DNA of 64,000 nucleotides, taken from assembly GCF_007655135.1 (NCBI RefSeq), contig NC_045133.1:5370376-5434375 (forward strand), in the 5' to 3' direction. The notes beneath the pieces were generated by a model that did no database searches, was not told the DNA's origin, and worked only from the letters and a program-made list of their open reading frames with translations. Within the stretch, counting starts at the first letter, position 1. The number at the start of each line of letters is the position of its first letter. The position numbers and the translations under genes were made by a program. Shown here piece after piece: positions 37,031 through 49,120 of this stretch. The stretch is from Punica granatum. Taxonomy: Eukaryota > Streptophyta > Magnoliopsida > Myrtales > Lythraceae.

Positions 37031-38287
37031 GGCTAGACTGCTACCTGTGCTGGCCCGGAAAAGAGGAACGGACCCGGTTAGCCAAAAACGAAAAAAGAGG
37101 AAGAAGGGAGGCGGTTTGGGCGGCCGTGATGGCTAAACGCGGCGGCTTTTGACTTCCAGGGACTCCCGGCTTCCTGCTGGAGATGGCTCGTGCGTAAGAG
37201 AGACCCAAGTCTGCTTCAGGAGCAAGGAGTGAACTGGGGAGAGTTGGAAGGAGTTGAGCGTCCTGGTTAGAGCTGAGGGAGTTCCGGAGGGGTTCAGGGC
37301 GTTCAGAGGGGATGGGAGCGAACTTCCGAGCTGAAGGAAAGTAAGGCCAGGGAAAACGTGAGCTGAGTCCTTGAGAGGAGTGTCGCTAGGGTTTTTTTTT
37401 TTTAGTTGTGTGAATGAGAGCGAGCTGAGGGGTGTCCGGACGAGCTAAGGGAGAAGTCTAGCTAAGAGAGAGGGTGCGGGGAGCTATGTCGTGAGAGAGA
37501 GGGTGGGAGCCGAGTTGAGGGCCTTAGTGAAGATGTCAGGGGGTTGCGTGAGGGGTTCTCCTTGGCCCGGGCAGAGGCGCAGAGGGCTCGGGGAGATGAC
37601 CAGAGGAGTTGGTCGCAGGCTCGGTGCAGGGCAAGGAAGGCGTGTGTAGAGGGAGAAACGCAGCAGAGAGGGAGGTGACAGGAGAGGCCGGTCTCGGGCA
37701 GAGGAGCGGTGCTGCAGGGAGTAGGAGGGAAGCAGGTCGCAACAGGCTTGGCGGGTTGGCGGGCTAGGGTGGCGTCAGGAGTTGATGTGTGCAGAGGAGC
37801 AGCAGGTGAGGGTGGCAGGGGAGGGGAAGGAAGGAAAGAAAAGAAGATTGGGCGAGAAAGTGCAACGGTCGGAAGTCCTAACCGACTTTTGACCGTTCTT
37901 ACGGTTTTTTTTTTCAAAATTTGAATTGACGCGCGTACCAATTAAAATCATCGTCTTTTCAATTAGATGTCGGAAAAATGAACCCGAGAGCGGCATTGCG
38001 TTCAGAAAAAAATTCACAGATCAACGTTGTGCAATAAAAGATTTTCGATCTCGAGTTTTTGTCCAGGATTTTGAAAATTGACGTTGACGGGCGTGAAATT
38101 CAAGAATATTTTGAATGGTATTTTTAAGAGAAATTGCAAAACTGGCATTAAACTAAAGAATTCCCTACTTTTCAAAAAATCGTAAATGTTTAGGCAATCA
38201 ATTGAAAATATTTTATTTACGCGAATCGCAAAAATGACGATTTTGCCCCTTGGAGCCGGTGGACCGAAATTGGGTGCTGACAAACAG

Positions 38288-38582
38288 GGTGAGGTATTGG
38301 GTAGTCATAACTTCAAAAATTTAATGTAGAGGCTTTCAAGTACATGAAGTAATTATAACTTCTAAGCAAAGAGCATGAATCATCCTCGTGCTATAAGGGG
38401 AATCCTTAAAAGGAGCTTCACTATAGAGGTGGGCATCGTTCAGTTTTGTTTGGTCTTAATTCAAGTGTACAGAACTCTATTTCCGGTTTGGTTTGGCTTT
38501 CTATGCCAAGAATATGCAGAAATTGGATTATCATTTCACTTCATTTGCTCTTTATAATGATTTAAAGAGAGCCATTGGTCGA
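38288..38582. repeat. Continuation of the copy E flank after the LTR
   Basis: Same as 41795-42085 and, in part, 7970-8200: intron DNA between exons 11 and 10 of the A type. Both E and F break at the same place (ATGATTTAAAGAG) but go on into different DNA. Confidence 0.7.
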
Positions 38583-40350
38583 GATAACTTGATTGGATAG
38601 AGATGCCCACTAAAGGGGCAGCTGAATAGTGTCTTCCTCGAAAGATTGTCCTTAACCATAAAACCAGAATTAGTGAATATCACATGACAATTGTTATCGT
38701 TACATAGCCGATGTATAGAAACCAAATTAAAATCAAGGGACAGAACACGAAGAACCCCATTAAGATGAAGTGGTCTGGAAGAGGTAGGAATGGTTAAGGA
38801 ACCAGTGTTACTTATAGGCAATAAAGAACTATTAGCAGTAAAAGCTGTTAAAGGACCTTACCGAATATTGTGAGGTGGATGGTTGCCCATGACCAGACAC
38901 AATCCTGCCATGACCGCCACGATTGTTTCCATATCCATGAGCTCCGTTCCCACGTCCAGGTGAGTGACCAGGGGCACCTTGCTACTGATGGTACCCATGA
39001 CCAGCTCCATTGTTGTTGTAGTGACCTCTTCCACGACCACCCCCTCGGTTCAAGCGACCAAAGCCGCGACCACCGCCCATTTGAGTTCTGCGGCCTCCTC
39101 CTCCTCGGCCACCTAATTGAGTGGTGACCTGTAGTGTTGTAGTGGCAGGAGCAGGAGCTGCAGGTATGTCCAATGAAGACGATTCTCGTGGAATATTAAC
39201 TTGTTACGAAGGGCAACAACGGAGAGGGGATCCCGATCATTATTCAGGGAAGTAATAAAAGACTCATATTGAGGAGTGAGTCCAGCGAGAGCATAGGTAA
39301 TGAGGTCTTCGTCATCAATAGCCCGACCAATCTCTTTGAGTTGATCGGCCAGCTGTCTACAACGGTAAGGATACGATTCCACATTCTTGAAATGGTTAAT
39401 TGCGCCATACAACCTCATGTTTGAAGGAATTCTTGGTTTTAGTCCAAACTTGATTTTTTACTTAAGATATCCCAACATTGACGTGTTGGTTTCACATCTA
39501 GCCCGACACTAACTTTCCGTCCAAAATTAACGGAATTGCACACGTGGCACGTCAATTTTGTAACACATGTAAGCAACGTTACAAAATTAACATGCCGCGT
39601 GTGCAATTCCGTCAATTTTGGATGGAAAGTTAGCGTCGGGCTAGATGTGAAATCAACACGTCAACGTTGGGATATCTCAGGTAAAAAAATCAAGTTTGGA
39701 TTAGAACTACGAATTCCTTCAAACGTTACGCTCTATGGCGCAATTATCCCTTCTTGAAATCCTCCAGTTTGATGCGAGTCAACTCCACCTTGATATCGAG
39801 AGCACGAGAATGGGAGCATTCAACGAACCGACTGTGTAATCCGTCCCAAATTTGCTAAGCCGTGGGTGGGTCATGAACTTCTTCCAAAATTTGCTCCGAG
39901 AGGGTGGAGAAGAGCCATGACTTTATGTTGTCATCTGTCCGGCTCCAGGAAGCAAAGAGAGGGTCGGTGACAGGAGGACAGGGAGGACTTCCATCCATGA
40001 ACCCAAGAAGATCATGAGACCTGAGAAAAGTAGAAAATAATGTCTTCCAAACCATGCAGTTAGAGTCCTTAAGCTGGATGTGGACAAGGTTCGATATGTT
40101 GGGAGCTGTTATGGTTCTGGTGGATATGGCAGCAGCAGGAAGAGTATTTTGGGCGAGTAAGGGAGAAGGCAGAGCCTCAATGGGGGCATTGGTGGGAACA
40201 CCAGTAGAGTTATTGGAGGGAAATCAGCAGAGGTATCAAGGGTTGGGTTTATTTGACTATTGTCAGTGCCGAAGGCTTGAGAAGCAAACGCCATTTTTGA
40301 CCGGCAGAAGGGTGGAAGAGAGGCTGGAAGGTCAGAGTTTGTGGGGGAGA
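38583..40350 (-). pseudogene. copia gag-protease remnant, interrupted by a MITE
   Basis: Minus-strand fragments: MVWKTLFSTFLRSHDLLGF with SWSRTDDNIKSWLFSTL (40055-39855), IWDGLHSRFVECSHSRALD, then LTRIKLEDFKK up to the MITE. After the MITE come the HFKNVESYPYRCRQLADQL segment and ALAGLTPQYESFITSLNN, a glycine- and arginine-rich stretch (GRGGGGGRRTQ, 39173-38982), and the protease/pre-integrase part ending with RPLHLNGVL and LVSIHRLCNDNN (38821-38552). It has several stops and frame changes. This is the gag type with a short LTR, not the same family as the element at 2526-7179. Confidence 0.82.
39394..39750. mobile_element. Mutator-type MITE (357 bp) inside copia gag
   Basis: Long inverted arms: the left starts GGTTAATTGCGCCATA, the right end read in reverse gives GGGATAATTGCGCCATA; both continue with GTTTGAAGGAATTC and CACATCTAGCCCGAC. 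The direct repeat TTCTTGAAAT flanks it (39384-39393 and 39751-39760), fitting the 9 to 10 bp duplication of Mutator-like elements. Taking it out joins the two gag halves in frame at FKN, which supports the borders. Confidence 0.88.
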
Positions 40351-40377
40351 AGTTGTAACCCTAGGGCTCTGATACCA

Positions 40378-40518
40378 TGTATATAATTGACTCAATGATC
40401 CAATTGGATCATGGTATATTGTATTTATAGATATACATAGATACAATCGAGGTGTCATGATACAGTATCAACAATACAAGGCAAGTAGATTTTAGAGATT
40501 CCAAAATATATTCTAATA
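40378..40518 (-). repeat. 5' LTR of the truncated copia element
   Basis: On the minus strand it begins TATTAGAATATATTTTGG (TG expected, here TA) and ends TATATACA just before the primer site. It is short, about 141 bp. Confidence 0.72.
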
Positions 40519-41539
40519 AAAAAAGATAGAAGAAAATTCAGAAAATGGGACAAAATTAAGAACCCAAATTTATCTACATGCATCGAATATGCACAATACA
40601 TAAATTGGAAGAGCCGAATTGTCTATATATCAATGAAGGAAAGCGTCCGTTTCGCATTCTCTGTTTTTTTGTGATGGTGAAGTAAAGCATTTGTTTCAAT
40701 TCAGACTTGGTCGGAGACAACAGTATTCAGCTTCAGATAAAACAAGAGATGGGACCAAGACGACGGATCAGTGATCAGTGTTCTTTCACACGCTTTTGAG
40801 GTCCGTTGATCTAAAGAATGAGTGCAAGAAAAATCTTGAGATATGATTTGAATCAGTTTTAGTACCGTGAAATCCCTGAATGAGAATTGCAGCGATGGAA
40901 AGGATAATCGGCTGCGAGTATCTAATGCAGAAGAGATTGTTGTCTAGGCCAAACCTACAAGATTGTTCAAGAATAGATCAGTAGCAGCACTTGACCGGGA
41001 TCCAAAATAGACTGTCCATAACAATCAGAGGTTAAATCAATGAATCCCTTTTTATCTTATTATTATTATTATTATTATTTTCCTTCATAATATCCTATCC
41101 ACCTAAAATATGCAGATTCTAACTCATACTCAAGTTTCTCATCTTCCAGTCGAAGCAGGGGAATAGTAAAAGAAAGAAAAAAGACAACTGATCACCACCA
41201 GAGTTCCACTTATTTTGTTTTGTTCTTGTGTAATAATAGCAGAGGAATCAATATCATAATAAGGTACCAAAGACTTCATGAACCATATTTTAGTCGCGGG
41301 GCCAAGATCTATGAGTTGTGCACGTAGATTATAAGCTTGCAGTGTACGTATGACATGATTCCAAAGGGACTAAAGAAATGACAGCGAGAGAGGTGTTACG
41401 AGAGAGGTTGAGACTTCAATCCTGTCCCGGCTTCCTGACATTCGGAGCACTGAAGTAATGGAAAGAGAAAGTTGGTCCTCTTTTCCCCGATCTTTCTTCC
41501 TTGCTTGTCCAAAAAGACCATTTTCGGGTCTCTTTTTGT
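40519..41539. repeat. Duplicated modules W and X upstream of fragment F, no gene
   Basis: Matches 32840-33859 and 57880-59028, including the TATTATTATT microsatellite (41057-41081), which differs in length between the copies. No coding signal. Confidence 0.7.
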
Positions 41540-41731
41540 TTAACTTAGGAAAGGTGCGAGGCGTGGATCTGTGCGGTACGAGAGACTAGTCCGAGCCCCC
41601 AGAGCTCTGCAGTTTGCAGCCGCCTGAAACCAGCAAAGAACAAAGAGATCAAAGAAATTTTACAAACTGACAAATTCGTCTTGTTGAAACCTTCAGTTTA
41701 TAGAATTGCAGGACTCACCACTTGAGCAGCA
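41540..41731 (-). pseudogene. Kinase copy F: exon 12 and a remnant of exon 11
   Basis: Exon 12 (41540-41623) encodes AAANCRALGARTSLSYRT and ends PRLAPFLS then TAA. Of exon 11 only the last codons (AAQV) with the donor GTGAGT remain at about 41719-41731; the rest was lost in a deletion joining to intron sequence. The homology ends at about 42085. Nonfunctional. Confidence 0.85.
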
Positions 41732-43338
41732 ATACATTTAATAGCTAGTTTCTGAGAAACACTGCTAAAGCTAAATTTGCCGGAGATTACAAACAGGATA
41801 AGGTATTTGGGTACTCATAACCTCAAAAATTTAATGTAGAGGCTTTCAAGTACACGAAGTAATTATAACTTCTAAGCAAAAGGCATGAATCATCCTCGTG
41901 CTATAGGGGGAATCCTTAGAAGGAGCCTCATTATAGAGGCAGGCATGGTTCAGTTCTGTTTGGTCTTTTAAATTAAACTGTACAGAACTCTATCTCCGGT
42001 TTGGTTGGGCTTTCTAAGCCAAGAATATGCAGAAATTGGATTATCATTTCACTTCATTTGCTCTTTATAATGATTTAAAGAGAACGTTCAGTTAATAGTC
42101 GTTTTCCTTTAATTTTGATTGAGAAATTATTCATTCATAAAACTTAAGTAACTCATTATATCATTCTAACTAATTTTCATGTTTGTATCATATAATTTCT
42201 TGTAAGCTTATATATTTAAATATACACAACATTTTGGTAAACAAATTCATTTATTTATTACATTCTTCTATATGTTTAAGTTCAACACAAAAGAGCATAT
42301 ATTCTCTCAATATAATTATGAAAATCGTTCTATTCTTTTATATTTTGGTGTACCAAACATGACTTTAAATCATTAAAATAGATGCATAATTACGTAATAA
42401 ATCATGCTTTTATCGATTGGTCTATGATTGAATCAAACATTATTATTTTAACTAATTTTGTATTTTGTCATATGCGACATGTCAAGAAGATTGGAGATAA
42501 CATTGCGTTACCTCAATGGCTTGATCCGCGGCGGCGGGCTCACCTATCTCGTGATTTTATAGGGTGTTGACCTAAACTGAATGATTAATCAAGAATCTAA
42601 ATATTTCTAATTATTGAAAAATAGATGGAAAAATAAACAAATTAAAATCAATATGATGTGGAGTGTAAATGTAGAAAAGCGGTAATTTCTTGTAATCCAC
42701 GTGTGCTTTTTGATATATATATAGTTATTTTATTTTTACCCAATTTTTTTTTTTAAATCTAGTTTTACCTACTACATTCAATAGCGACTGATCACATGTA
42801 CCTCATATTAATTTATATTGTGGCAGTGAGGTCGCTATTTAAGATACATGGTGTTATAATAAATTTTCAACTGTTAATAATATTTATTTCTTTAATCGCT
42901 TAACGTCATTTTACATGCTAAAAACAAGGGTTCCGTCTCACGAGATGCATCATTAAATGCATCTAAAAAAAACAAATTTATTAAAAAAATTCAATCGAAG
43001 AAGATTAAGACGTACATTGAAGAACGGTATTAATATCCACGCGATAAATCATAGCACTATTTTTTTTTCTTTTGGTGAACATCATAGCACTATTTGAAAT
43101 TGTCAGTTTATGCTTTTCTTAATTGTACTACATTATATATATATGTATATGTATATGTATATATATATATATACAAACCATTCGGCTTTGATAATGAATT
43201 ATTCGAAGGGTTAACAAATTCAAAATTTCATTAATTTGTTTGAAGATTTAACATTGAGTTTTTTTTTCCTGCCACTACATTTAGTTAATTAACTAACTCA
43301 TATTCAAAGCTAACTATACTATAAATTGATAGCACATA
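41732..43338. other. End of the F block, then AT-rich DNA without a gene
   Basis: Up to 42085 it is intron-type DNA of the array. After that AT-rich unique sequence with TA-rich runs (43133-43172). No gene or repeat that I can name. Confidence 0.55.
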
Positions 43339-43347
43339 AAAAGAAAT

Positions 43348-43694
43348 GGGGTATTTACCTAAAATGGCCCATGGTTTGTCCGTTTTCTCAAATATATCCT
43401 ATGTTTTTTTTTTGTCAAATCTATCTCATGGTTTACTTTTTGTATCAAATCTATCCCGGCGTTATCTTTTTCGTCGACATCTAACGGCCGTGCTGACGTG
43501 GCACCTACGTGGCAAGTGTGGCCCACTATCTCTCCACGTGCCACGTCAGCACGGCCTTTAGATGTCGACGGAAAAGATAACGCCGGGATAGATTTGATGC
43601 AAAAAGTAAACCATGGGATAGATTTGATAAAAAAAAAGCATATGATAGATTTGACAAAACGGACTAACCATGAGCCATTTTAAGTAAAAACTCC
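43348..43694. mobile_element. Mutator-type MITE, 347 bp, near-perfect foldback
   Basis: Inverted arms of about 150 bp start GGGGTATTTACCTAAAATGG and GGAGTTTTTACTTAAAATGG and meet at a centre with GTGCTGACGTGGCAC. A perfect 9-bp duplication AAAAGAAAT occurs at 43339-43347 and 43695-43703. No coding capacity. Confidence 0.92.
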
Positions 43695-43703
43695 AAAAGA
43701 AAT

Positions 43704-44974
43704 TTAGGGAAAGAAAATACTGAAAGATTCTCACTAACGTCACCTAGCAACTGTTAGATATACTAGTCATATCACATCAAGCGTAGGATGAAGAAGCTTT
43801 AGAAGTGGAACCCCTTTAAATTGGAACCTCTATTTTGTCTATCTGAATTTGGTAAATTTTTGTAATAATTTTTCTAAAAATTATGTAACTGTGACTTAAG
43901 TTGCAATTCTATATGATGAGGTATGATTATGTGCAAAGATTGGTAGGATGGTCTTTTAGTTGGCAAAGAGTATATTTATGGTTTTCGAAATAAATCATTA
44001 CAACTGTTTAAAAGATAGTCTCTCGAGGTGCGTTCAATGTGCATGATGTGTGAGCTTGTTAACCCCGAGTATATAAATATCTTGAGGACTATAACCAAAA
44101 AAAAAATACTGTGAGGTCTGTATGTACATATGATTCATTCTCATATACAAAAATATCAAACTAGTATCATTTTTCCTCACTAGAGACTGACTTGTGCATT
44201 GCAGGGTTTAAATCAAGTTGTAACCTTCCGTTTATCTTTCCTTGGTTATTTTAGAGTTATTGTTGGCCGCCGCGAGATTCATTATACACAAAGATCATGT
44301 TCACAAGCGGTTAAGTGTCGTTTCATATCCATCGAGTTCAGCCACGAGATTTGTGATATTTGGATGAGATTTAAACCATATGTTGTCGAACATGTTGAGG
44401 ATGTTTCGTATTCAATGGAAAACTTGAAGACTCGAAAAGAAGGACGAGATATTGACTGGAGCAGATAAGGAAGCTGTTGGGAGTGGTTGATTGTCATTGC
44501 CGCGATAATGGACTGTGTTGCCATGACAATGGCCCATGCTGCCATGGCAATGTTCATCGGTGGGCCCGTGGATTTTTCAGGTGATTCTGTGTTTTCATAT
44601 GAAGGCGATGTCGTTATAAGTCAGAATATATTCAAAGAGAAAATCTCTCTAATTAAGGGATTTGAGGGACATTTTGGATATATTACAAGAAATATTTAGG
44701 ATTTTGTATCTATATATACACGAGAGGGCATGCCTTGGAAGAGTGGGCATAACGAGTAATGCTCTTGAGAACTTCCTAAGTGATTCTCCCGATTTGAGGA
44801 TTTTAGCATGTATATTGCAGTGTTCTTTTTTTTCTTTCTTCTCGATTTAAATTTCTCAGCGTACACGTTACTCCAACCAAACAAGGTTTATCGAATTCGA
44901 GGGAGAGTGATATTAATCTTAATTTAGGAATTTTTTGGGCGTTATTTTTATGATATATCAATCTATCACTATCA
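43704..44974. other. Intergenic DNA, no supported gene
   Basis: Short open frames occur at 44199-44850 without a recognisable domain. A stretch starting near 44475 (TGTTGGGAGTGG) and ending near 44910 could be a decayed LTR, but I find no target duplication. Confidence 0.45.
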
Positions 44975-44979
44975 CAAAT

Positions 44980-45425
44980 TGACGCAGCGTTTACGCGAAT
45001 AACCTATCACAGACCTATTGAAACCGCATAATACCAGAACTACGACTTTCAATTTCCCATTGATTCTTCGAATATCTAGGAAATCGGCATCCAACTCGAA
45101 TCGAATCCGATAATGGGCGAAAGAGCACGGTAACTCTAAACTTTATTAAAAAAACAACAATTGTTTAGCCATAAGGCTTATATAGCTTAAATAGGATTAA
45201 AAAGCCTAAATTACACAAAAGAATAAATCTTTCCTAAAATTGTAAAAGCGCCCAAATAACATAAAAATGCTCATTTGAGGGTCTAAATGATAGAATTCGA
45301 CCTAAATCTCGTCTTTTCACAGTCAAAGGTTGTGAGTTGTGCTCTGGAGGCTGTTTCCCTCGAGACAAGGTCCTCAAAATCTGTTTTTCTTTTAATACCG
45401 AATTGACATGTCTTCTGCCGTATCA
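44980..45425 (-). mobile_element. Solo LTR, 446 bp, same family as 24933-25383
   Basis: On the minus strand it starts TGATACGGCAGAAGACATG and ends with the complement of TGACGCAGCG. Duplication CAAAT stands at 44975-44979 and 45426-45430. It shares the ACCAGAACTACGA and GATTCTTCGAATA segments with the other copy. No internal region. Confidence 0.9.
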
Positions 45426-45430
45426 CAAAT

Positions 45431-47936
45431 ATAGTATAAAAAATTTATTTAGCCACACTTTTTACGCATGACTTGTAATTTTTCTACCTATATGCACACA
45501 CAGGCACTTGCCTTTGAGCAAAGTGTGCCACTAATCTTGTCCTTCTCACTCACTTGTTTTAATTTTATCTTCTTCTTTTTTTATAACTTTTTTTACGTAA
45601 CTGTGGATAGAATCCTTGTTAAACAAAGAGAAAAATTAACTCATAATATAGAATAGCTTAGTAATTTGACGCGATATAAATATTATGCCTTTTGCTGACA
45701 TACTTTCGATAAAACGACATTACAACCAACATACCTTCGAAGTTTACATTTATCCAAAAAAATCATCATTTCATTGAAACTGACTAATTTGCAAATTTCT
45801 TAACTACATTTTTCAGCTTATATTAGGGGAAATTAATATTCATATAAGAAAAATAATATTAGCTTACCTTGCATCCAATCAATCAGTCATGAGTTTTAGG
45901 GTGAGAGAACACCTAGAAAAAGATTATATATGGGTGTGTGTGTGTGGAAACTTTCCGCTTGAATATAATGTTAAATAAATTGCGGATACATAGCTTTTGG
46001 GTGAATTGTGTAGACATAACTTTAGTAAATATAAATCAGCCAAAAACTTCAGTAAATAGAAGTTCGTAGCTTTATTTACCCAACAACGAGATTATATCAA
46101 CGCCGCTAATTAGCTCTGATGAAATTGAAGGCTAAAGCGTACCAATTGAAGGCCTCGCCTGTAAATAGAGCGCCAAGATATCCTCAATCTAATCTTTGAA
46201 AAAGTATTGTATGCAATGGTAATACCGTATGGTAATATCACAAGACATTCGACATTTTGGTTTTTAGTATATAAAAAGAAAAAGAAAAAAATCTAATGTT
46301 GACAAAAATAATTCATTGTTAACAAAAATAATATTTTTTTATGTGTTTTGTGGCATAATCTTACGCGGTATCACCATTACACACAAGACCTTCTCCTAAT
46401 TTTCATGATCTATCTTTCCTGTACTTTCTTAGACTGTGTTTGGCAGTTGCAATGAGAAGTGGGATAGGATTTTTGAAATCCTAATCCCATATTTGGTGAT
46501 GACAAGATAGGGATTGCCTTGGTTGTAATGTTTTTATATGCGTTCTAGCAAAAGTGAAGAAATTCGATCTTTGAAATTTTTCGTATAATCAAGATAATTA
46601 TAATAAGAAATTTCAAGACTTATTTGATTAATCACTACAGCTCACATGAACACTCTATAAGTTCACGTGACCGATAAATCCGATCAAATAAGCAATGCAG
46701 ATTGTCCAGTAAGAAGTATTTCCCAATATGATTTTCCCGATCCACTATTATGTTCAAAAGGCACATCACCTTAGTGCATATAACTAATTTTGATTCAAGA
46801 AACTAACGGTATTGATTGATGTTTTGCCGCAAATTGAGACTGTACGTGCGCAATTTGAGACTCCATCCAAAGTACAGGGACCAAAGTGAAAATAAACCCC
46901 GTTTGACGTCCTCATTGTAAAGTCCCGGGGAGCTGAGTTGGCTGCCTATCATTTGACAGCATTTCTAAAGCAAAAAAGCAACCTTCTGATTAGATTAATC
47001 AGACGGCGCTTTTCACACTGTAGGAAAAAATGGAGTAATACCTCACGCGTGTCACTCCGGCGTGGCATCCACCCAGGTGGGGGCGTGGGTAAAGCCCGCC
47101 AATCACCATGCGAGTGAGTCGAACCGCGCGTGGGATTAGAACCACGTAGGGATGGACGGATCAATGTGGCACGTTCAATCGAGCGCGTTGACATCAACTT
47201 TGACCGGTAGGACGGTCCGGACGTGCGCTTTTTGTATGACTAATGATCACTCGAAGTTTGACGGCCGAGATTTGAGGGGGATGGATGCGATCGGTGCAAT
47301 GACAGCCGTTGATCGTTTGATGTTTATGTGGGGAGGTGTGGGGCCCAGCGGCGGTCACCGCCACAACTGACGGAGTCAGGTGCAGGGAGTCACGGCGCTC
47401 ACATGGTGTTGAAAGGTGAAGGATCCTCGTGGGTCCATTAATCATCTATAAGAAATTATAACATATAACATAGAAAAGGAAAAATATATATATTGGTAGA
47501 GCAGTCAAATTTAATTATAGCTAGTGTTGATAAATTTTTATAATCTTCCAAAAATTGGTATTTATGAGCAAAACCTTGTCTGAGTTGGAGAAGATTGTGC
47601 ATTAGAGTATACAAGAAATGCTTGGGCGAGAATGTGTACAATTGCACATGACGGGGCAAATGCATGGCGCATGACGACGCTCAAACAGTCTTGCTTGCGA
47701 TAAAGATCATATCTTCCCGTTCGTGGACTTCTTATGTGAACTGCATTCCCTTCCGAATAATTACTGATACACGAAAGCAATCGGCCGTGGTTACTAGAAG
47801 CAAATACGAAATAAGCTTTAGCGAAATTGTTGGACAAGTTCAAGCCCAAGCCCGAATTGGTGAACTATAATCAGCGCAGTTCAAGCTTCGAAAGGCCTAA
47901 AATGGCCCGCAGGGATGAGCCCAATCTATCTTAAAT
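45431..47936. other. Intergenic DNA; left flank of the C block from about 47610
   Basis: AT-rich, with a TG run near 45933-45947. 46920-47420 is GC-richer, with short open frames on both strands and no family that I know. From about 47610 it matches the block downstream of copy B (24775 on). Confidence 0.5.
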
Positions 47937-48185
47937 TAGGGATGTGCATGGGTACCGGGTAGAACCGGAACCGGTTAGACCTTACCCTGACGGGTAGGTT
48001 ATGGGTAGTTCCAATTAGAAATAGAGTAGGATATGGATAGAAAAATTGAGAATCGGTGATTTTTGGTTCCGGTTCCTACTTACAGGGTACCCGAAATCGG
48101 AACCGGAACCGGAACCGGAACCGATACCCAGAACCGAATGATATTATTAAAAAAAAGAGAGAGAGTAAAGTTCAACCCTGTGGCT

Positions 48186-48440
48186 GTGTGAGCTGAGCTT
48201 GGAAATCCCTAATGTGCTCTGTCCATTCCCCTCCATCTCCGACTCTCCAAGGCTGCCCAGTCGCTTCAATCTCCGACTCTCCTTCGAGCTCTCTAGCACA
48301 CCGCTCGAGGTTTCCTTTTCTCTTCCTCTTCTCCAAAACCCTAGCAGTCGGCGGTTGCTTCCTCTGGCCTCTGGTACGAATCCATCCTTAGCGCACTCTC
48401 TTTCTCGGCGGCGCCTCCTCTGTGCTAATCTATCCTCTGC
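48186..48440 (+). other. Captured 5'UTR-like host sequence within the hAT-like element
   Basis: Pyrimidine-rich (CTCCGACTCTCC twice, CTTCCTCTTCTCC) with the plant leader motif AAACCCTAGCAG, as at plant transcription starts. It ends at the junction with an antisense gene fragment. The source gene is unknown. Confidence 0.4.
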
Positions 48441-49120
48441 GTGCAATCTGCTGCATCAGTTGGACAGACATTTAAGTCGAGAAATTCTCTTGAACTCAAA
48501 CCACAAGCATCCATGTTCTTCTCCACAAATTGCTCAATCTCCACCCCATGTTTAGTATCAGATGCAGCAGATTCTGGAGATATGGAATCATCCATCAGAT
48601 TGATGTTTACTGATCCAACTCCGCTAGCTGAATGAAATTTGTCCACATAAGATCCAAGAATCTTCCCGTTGCCTGAGCAGCCATCGACTCTTCTATTCTC
48701 GGAGTCAGTGGTACCAGATGAAGAATCCTGGACAAGACTATGAGGTTTGCTTATTTTCATTTTATTCATACCAACAAACTGATGAAAGTTGATTAGGAGT
48801 GAATCTGTGCTCATCTGGTATGAACTCCCCACTTCTCGAATACCCCTAATTAGCTGTCCGTCCTCATTAATTTGAGGGCTTCGCATTGAATTCACAAAGC
48901 CCAAGTTTGACCAAATATTGCTTGCCGCTGAAGGGAAAGCTGGGGCTCATTGTGGTTTCTATGGGAGATTTCTACTCCGAAAATTTTCCTGCTTGTCTGC
49001 AACTCTGAGCTATGGTGGTCAGATAAGAGAGATACGGGATCCATTTCACCATGTAAACTTTGACCAGAGAAGCTCCCATCGTTAGTTGGTTGCACTGAAA
49101 GACGGAGATTAGCCAACTCA
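48425..49120 (-). pseudogene. Captured host gene fragment in the hAT-like element
   Basis: Two overlapping open stretches on the minus strand (49155-48892 and 48904-48425) differ by one frameshift near 48945. A splice-acceptor-like TTTCAG precedes CAACCAACTAACGATG near 49096. The protein is hydrophilic and Ser-rich, with SRKIFGVEIS and, near the end, REFLDLNVCP; no catalytic motif. FGVEI and DLN motifs recall plant nuclear proteins of unknown function, but I cannot assign the family. The antisense position to the leader-like piece shows it is a chimera and not a working gene. Confidence 0.5.

Larger units (their letters stand above)
34196..38282 (+). mobile_element. Solo LTR of an Ogre/Tat-like gypsy element (4087 bp)
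   Basis: It starts TGTGCGCACCCG and ends GGGTGCTGACA, with duplication AACAG at 34191-34195 and 38283-38287. The surrounding sequence is continuous in copies A, D and F, which confirms insertion. Features recalled from Tat/Ogre LTRs are AAGGAGTCGCCACTTGCC near the start and ATTTTGCCCCTTGGAG near the end. No gag-pol domain is present. The interior holds degenerate repeats (36060-36640, units with GGACTGATTTGAAAATTC) and a GC-rich block with a repeated GGGCTGTTGGGCCGGACT (36890-37030). Antisense open frames at 37.4-38.0 kb come from this GC-rich DNA. Confidence 0.85.
38583..40518 (-). mobile_element. Truncated copia element: LTR, primer site, gag, protease start
   Basis: On the minus strand: an LTR of about 141 bp (40518-40378), the primer site TGGTATCAGAGCC (40377-40365), gag (to about 38880), the protease region and part of the pre-integrase segment up to 38583, where it stops abruptly. 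Integrase, reverse transcriptase, RNase H and the 3' LTR are missing. The MITE at 39394-39750 lies in gag. The right border joins module W DNA (AAAAAGATAGAAGAAAATTC), the left border copy E DNA. The missing half suggests recombination or deletion between array units. Confidence 0.85.

Noticed and set aside
37462..37941. Minus-strand open frame of 159 codons, rich in Pro, Ser and Leu
   Set aside because: GC-rich DNA within the Ogre-like LTR gives long chance frames; composition is low-complexity and no domain is seen.
44199..44850. Several short frames, possible small protein gene
   Set aside because: No conserved motif, no splice context; possibly a decayed LTR.
46949..47445. Frames in a GC-richer block
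   Set aside because: Both strands are open over short spans and neither looks like a known family; the higher GC content explains it.
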